A DNA stretch of 42,034 bases from Streptomyces beijiangensis (GTDB lineage: Bacteria; Actinomycetota; Actinomycetes; Streptomycetales; Streptomycetaceae), in assembly GCF_017315755.1 (NCBI RefSeq), contig NZ_JAFLRJ010000038.1, positions 1-42,034 on the forward strand, in the 5' to 3' direction. The translations under genes and the position numbers were made by a program. This document shows positions 39,721-42,034 of this stretch, piece by piece (position 1 is the stretch's first letter; the number at the start of each line of letters is the position of its first letter). The notes beneath the pieces were generated by a model. The model was not told where the DNA came from, made no database searches, and worked only from the letters and a program-made list of their open reading frames with translations.

Positions 39721-40985
39721 CAGGATCCAGGGGTGAAGTCCTCGGCCGCCTTGGCTGCCGAAGCCGCCTGGACGACCTTGAGCCCACCGGGGACCGTGAG
39801 GTCGGGCTTCATGATCACGGACTCGCGGGTCGACGGGGCCTTGGGGTCCGAGAGGTCGTGCTTGATGCCGAAGCCGTTGTCGTACGAGGTGATCGTGAGC
39901 AGCGCCTTGTCGATGCCCGCACGGGTGAGGTCCTTGGCGGCACAGGCCTTCTTCAGCGCCTCGCCGTAGACGGTCGCCGCCGACCAGCCCGCCACCACAC
40001 CGTTGTCCAGGCCGTCCTTGGGGTACGCCGCCGTGTACTCCTTGGCGAGCTTCGTCGGGGCCGGCTCGGTCGAGCCGATGGGGAGCGTGGAGGCCGCGAC
40101 GTAGTAGTCCTTGGCCAGGGCCGGGCCCGCCGCGGTCTTCAGCAGCTGCGGGGCGAACGCGGAGTTGTTGCCGATGATCGGAATGTTGAACTTCACCGCG
40201 GCCGCGACCCCGACCAGCGAGGCCGCCTGACGCGGGCCCGCGCTGAGCACGATGGCCTTGACGCCCGCCTGCTTGAGCGCCGCGACCTGCGCCGACATGT
40301 CGTTGTCGGTCGGTTTGATCTTCTGCTCGACGACGGTGAGGCCGGCCTCCTCGGCCGCGTACTTGGACCCGGCCAGGGCGTTCTCGCCGTAGTCGCCCTC
40401 GAAGTACACATGGCCGATCTTGTCGCCCTTGGCGATCCGCTTCTGGGAGAGCAGGTACTCGACCGCGTTGATCGTCTCGATGTCGTACGTCGCCCCGAGA
40501 ACCCGGATGTACGGGCTGCCGAGCAGCGAGGCCGACCAGGCCTGCGGCAGGACGAGGCCCTTGTCCTGGGTGTCGATGCGCTGTTTGACGGCGGCGACGA
40601 ACGGCGAGCCGATGAACTGGACGAAGCCGAGCACCTTCGGTTCCAGCTCCGTGTACGCGGCCACGGCCTTCTGCGGGTCGTAGCCGTGGTCGCGTACGGT
40701 GAGCGCGATCTTGCGGTTGCAGATGCCGCCCGCGTCGTTGGTCTGCTTCGCCCAGAGCTGCTGCGCCTGGGTCACGCTTTTGCCCAGCGAGGCGTAGACG
40801 CCGGTGAGGTCGGTCAGGACGCCGAGCGGGATCGTGGTGGCGGTGACCCCGTTGCCGGTCTTCACTCCCCCCGAGCTCTTCTCCGCGCCGTCGCTCTTGT
40901 CGGCCTTGCTGCTGCATCCGGCCGCACCGATGGTGAGGGCGAGCGCGGTCACGACCGCAGCGCAGATCCTCGGCCTTGGTTTCAT
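39720..40985 (-). CDS. livK: Branched-chain amino acid ABC transporter binding lipoprotein (LivK-like)
   Basis: A 421-residue lipoprotein. The lipobox IGAAGC places the lipid cysteine at residue 24; a Ser/Lys-rich linker follows. The mature part is a Peripla_BP_6 receptor (IPLGVLTDLTGVYASLGKSVTQA, KIGHVYFEGDYGENAL, IPIIGNNSAFAPQ). It binds leucine-type amino acids or, less likely, other amides/urea, and passes them to the LivM-like permease. ATG 40985 overlaps the permease stop (ATGA) and has GGGAGAAG upstream. The stop codon lies at the edge of a 10-bp tandem repeat. Confidence 0.9.
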   Translation of the reverse strand: MKPRPRICAAVVTALALTIGAAGCSSKADKSDGAEKSSGGVKTGNGVTATTIPLGVLTDLTGVYASLGKSVTQAQQLWAKQTNDAGGICNRKIALTVRDHGYDPQKAVAAYTELEPKVLGFVQFIGSPFVAAVKQRIDTQDKGLVLPQAWSASLLGSPYIRVLGATYDIETINAVEYLLSQKRIAKGDKIGHVYFEGDYGENALAGSKYAAEEAGLTVVEQKIKPTDNDMSAQVAALKQAGVKAIVLSAGPRQAASLVGVAAAVKFNIPIIGNNSAFAPQLLKTAAGPALAKDYYVAASTLPIGSTEPAPTKLAKEYTAAYPKDGLDNGVVAGWSAATVYGEALKKACAAKDLTRAGIDKALLTITSYDNGFGIKHDLSDPKAPSTRESVIMKPDLTVPGGLKVVQAASAAKAAEDFTPGS

Positions 40986-42034
40986 TGTTTCTTCTCCCTG
41001 GTCATGGTGAGACGGGTGAGGCCTCCCGGCAGGAACAGCACCACCGCGACGATCGCGGCGCCGTACAGATAGCGGGCCGCCTCGCCCGGTGCGATCCCGC
41101 TGCCGGTGCCTGGAGTGGAGACCAGCGGGAGGGAGTCGCTGTAGCGGGTGAGGAGCTGCGGCAGGAGCGAGACGAAGGCGGCGCCGAGTACCGCTCCCCT
41201 GACCGTGCCGAGACCGCCGATGACGATCATGGCGAGGTACTCCAGGGAGAGGGTCATGCCGAAGTAGTCGGGCACGGTCCGCTGGAAGATCAGGGCGAGC
41301 AGGACGCCGGCGAGGCCCGCGTACATCGAGGACAGGACGAAGACTGCGGCCCGGTAGCGGGCTACGGGAACGCCCATCACACCGGCTGCGATGCGGTGGT
41401 CGCGGATGGCGTTCATGGCCCGCCCCGGGCGTCCGCGCAGGACTCCGCGGGCGAAGAGCGCACCGGCGACGAGGGCGAGCAGGGCCGCGTACCAGAGCTT
41501 CTCGGAGGACTGGAAGGGGACGGCGGCGATCACTCTCTCGCTGTCGTCGAAGGTGAATCCGAAGAGGGAGAGCGGGGGGACGGCCCGTCCGTTGAAGCCG
41601 CCGGTGAGGTCCCTGGCGTTGAAGAGCAGATGTTGCCCGATGAAGATCAGGGCGAGTGTGGCGATGCCGAGGTACGCGCCCCGCAGCCGTCCCGCGATGG
41701 GGCTGAAGAGGCCGCCCGCCACCCCCGCGAGTGCCACGGCGAGGATGACCGCGAGCCAGCTGGGCAGCCCAAGGCCGGTCAGCCGGTGGCCGCTCTCGAC
41801 GGTGGATTCGCCCGCGAAGACGCAGTAGCCGTACGCGCCGACGGCGAGGAAGAAGGCGTGCCCCATGGAGAGCTGTCCCGTGGCTCCGGTGAGCAGGTTG
41901 ATGCCGATGGCCCCGATGGCGGCGGCCATCGCGAAGACCCCGGCCTGCAGCCAGAAGCGGTCGACGTAGAAGGGCAGCGCGAGCATCAGGACGCCGCCGA
42001 CGGCCCATCCGTACGTACGGGGGCCGCGCAGCGC
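40982..42034 (-). CDS. livM: Branched-chain amino acid ABC permease LivM (5' end outside window)
   Basis: The frame is open to the window edge (350 visible residues), so the N-terminus is missing; the internal Met at 41986 is not the start because the upstream residues RGPRTYGWAVGGV continue the family. About nine transmembrane helices are visible. Family motifs: INLLTGATGQLSMGHAFFLAVGAY, and GRPGRAMNAIRDHRIAAGVMGVPVARYR, the EAA-like cytoplasmic loop that docks to the ATPase; IGGLGTVRGAVLGAAF near the end is also typical. livH and the ATPases (livG, livF) presumably lie beyond the window. Confidence 0.92.
   Translation of the reverse strand, partial: ALRGPRTYGWAVGGVLMLALPFYVDRFWLQAGVFAMAAAIGAIGINLLTGATGQLSMGHAFFLAVGAYGYCVFAGESTVESGHRLTGLGLPSWLAVILAVALAGVAGGLFSPIAGRLRGAYLGIATLALIFIGQHLLFNARDLTGGFNGRAVPPLSLFGFTFDDSERVIAAVPFQSSEKLWYAALLALVAGALFARGVLRGRPGRAMNAIRDHRIAAGVMGVPVARYRAAVFVLSSMYAGLAGVLLALIFQRTVPDYFGMTLSLEYLAMIVIGGLGTVRGAVLGAAFVSLLPQLLTRYSDSLPLVSTPGTGSGIAPGEAARYLYGAAIVAVVLFLPGGLTRLTMTREKKQ

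Noticed and set aside
1..42034. Horizontally acquired island or secondary-metabolite cluster
   Set aside because: Composition is uniform apart from part of mcd, and no integrase, transposase, att repeat, PKS, NRPS or terpene gene is present.

Overview
The window is chromosomal DNA of a high-GC actinomycete, almost certainly a Streptomyces or close relative. Third codon positions are nearly always G or C, genes are packed in short operons with ATGA or GTGA stop/start overlaps, GTG and TTG starts occur, and families typical of the genus are present (SpoIIE-type phosphatase, F-type-lectin/GH29 fucosidase, peptidase operons, crotonyl-CoA reductase cluster). I found no phage, insertion sequence, tRNA, rRNA or CRISPR array.

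Layout. 1-5.8 kb holds single housekeeping or accessory genes: a partial DUF5107/TPR protein, an arginase-fold protein lacking the two metal-binding histidines, a DUF6204 protein, an acetyltransferase, a LapA-like membrane protein and a secreted CocE/NonD-type hydrolase. 5.8-10.9 kb (minus strand) is a four-peptidase operon: D-aminopeptidase DppA, an M20 peptidase, an S9 oligopeptidase and an LD-carboxypeptidase (S66). This set suits breakdown of peptides containing D-amino acids, such as cell-wall peptides. 11.1-19.8 kb is a deoxysugar locus: a secreted alpha-L-fucosidase diverges from an operon for a sugar ABC importer, a mandelate-racemase-type enolase, an L-rhamnose mutarotase-like protein and, just after it, a GntR regulator. 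19.8-28.4 kb carries a methyltransferase, a PAS-GAF-PP2C-HATPase signalling protein, an MFS exporter fused to three carboxypeptidase-regulatory-like repeats, an SRPBCC protein, a radical SAM protein behind a LexA-type box, an acetyltransferase and a HEAT-repeat protein.

28.7-37.9 kb is the ethylmalonyl-CoA pathway cluster: tandem-fused 3-hydroxyacyl-CoA dehydrogenase, TetR regulator, ccr, ethylmalonyl-CoA mutase, malyl/methylmalyl-CoA lyase, mesaconyl-CoA hydratase and methylsuccinyl-CoA dehydrogenase. Together they turn acetoacetyl-CoA-derived C4 units into glyoxylate and propionyl-CoA, which also supplies ethylmalonyl-CoA for polyketides. 38.0-39.6 kb is psd-pssA (phosphatidylethanolamine synthesis). 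39.7-42.0 kb is the end of a branched-chain amino acid ABC operon (livM partial, livK), separated from pssA by a terminator and a 10-bp minisatellite.

The points most worth following up are regulatory and architectural rather than a wholly new system: mirror-image 11-bp blocks in the divergent fucosidase/importer promoters, a palindrome shared by the dppA leader and the 3' side of the GntR gene, a LexA-like box on the radical SAM gene, a long C-rich ccr leader with a hairpin and an upstream ORF that overlaps the ccr start, and the metal-ligand losses in the arginase-fold protein.
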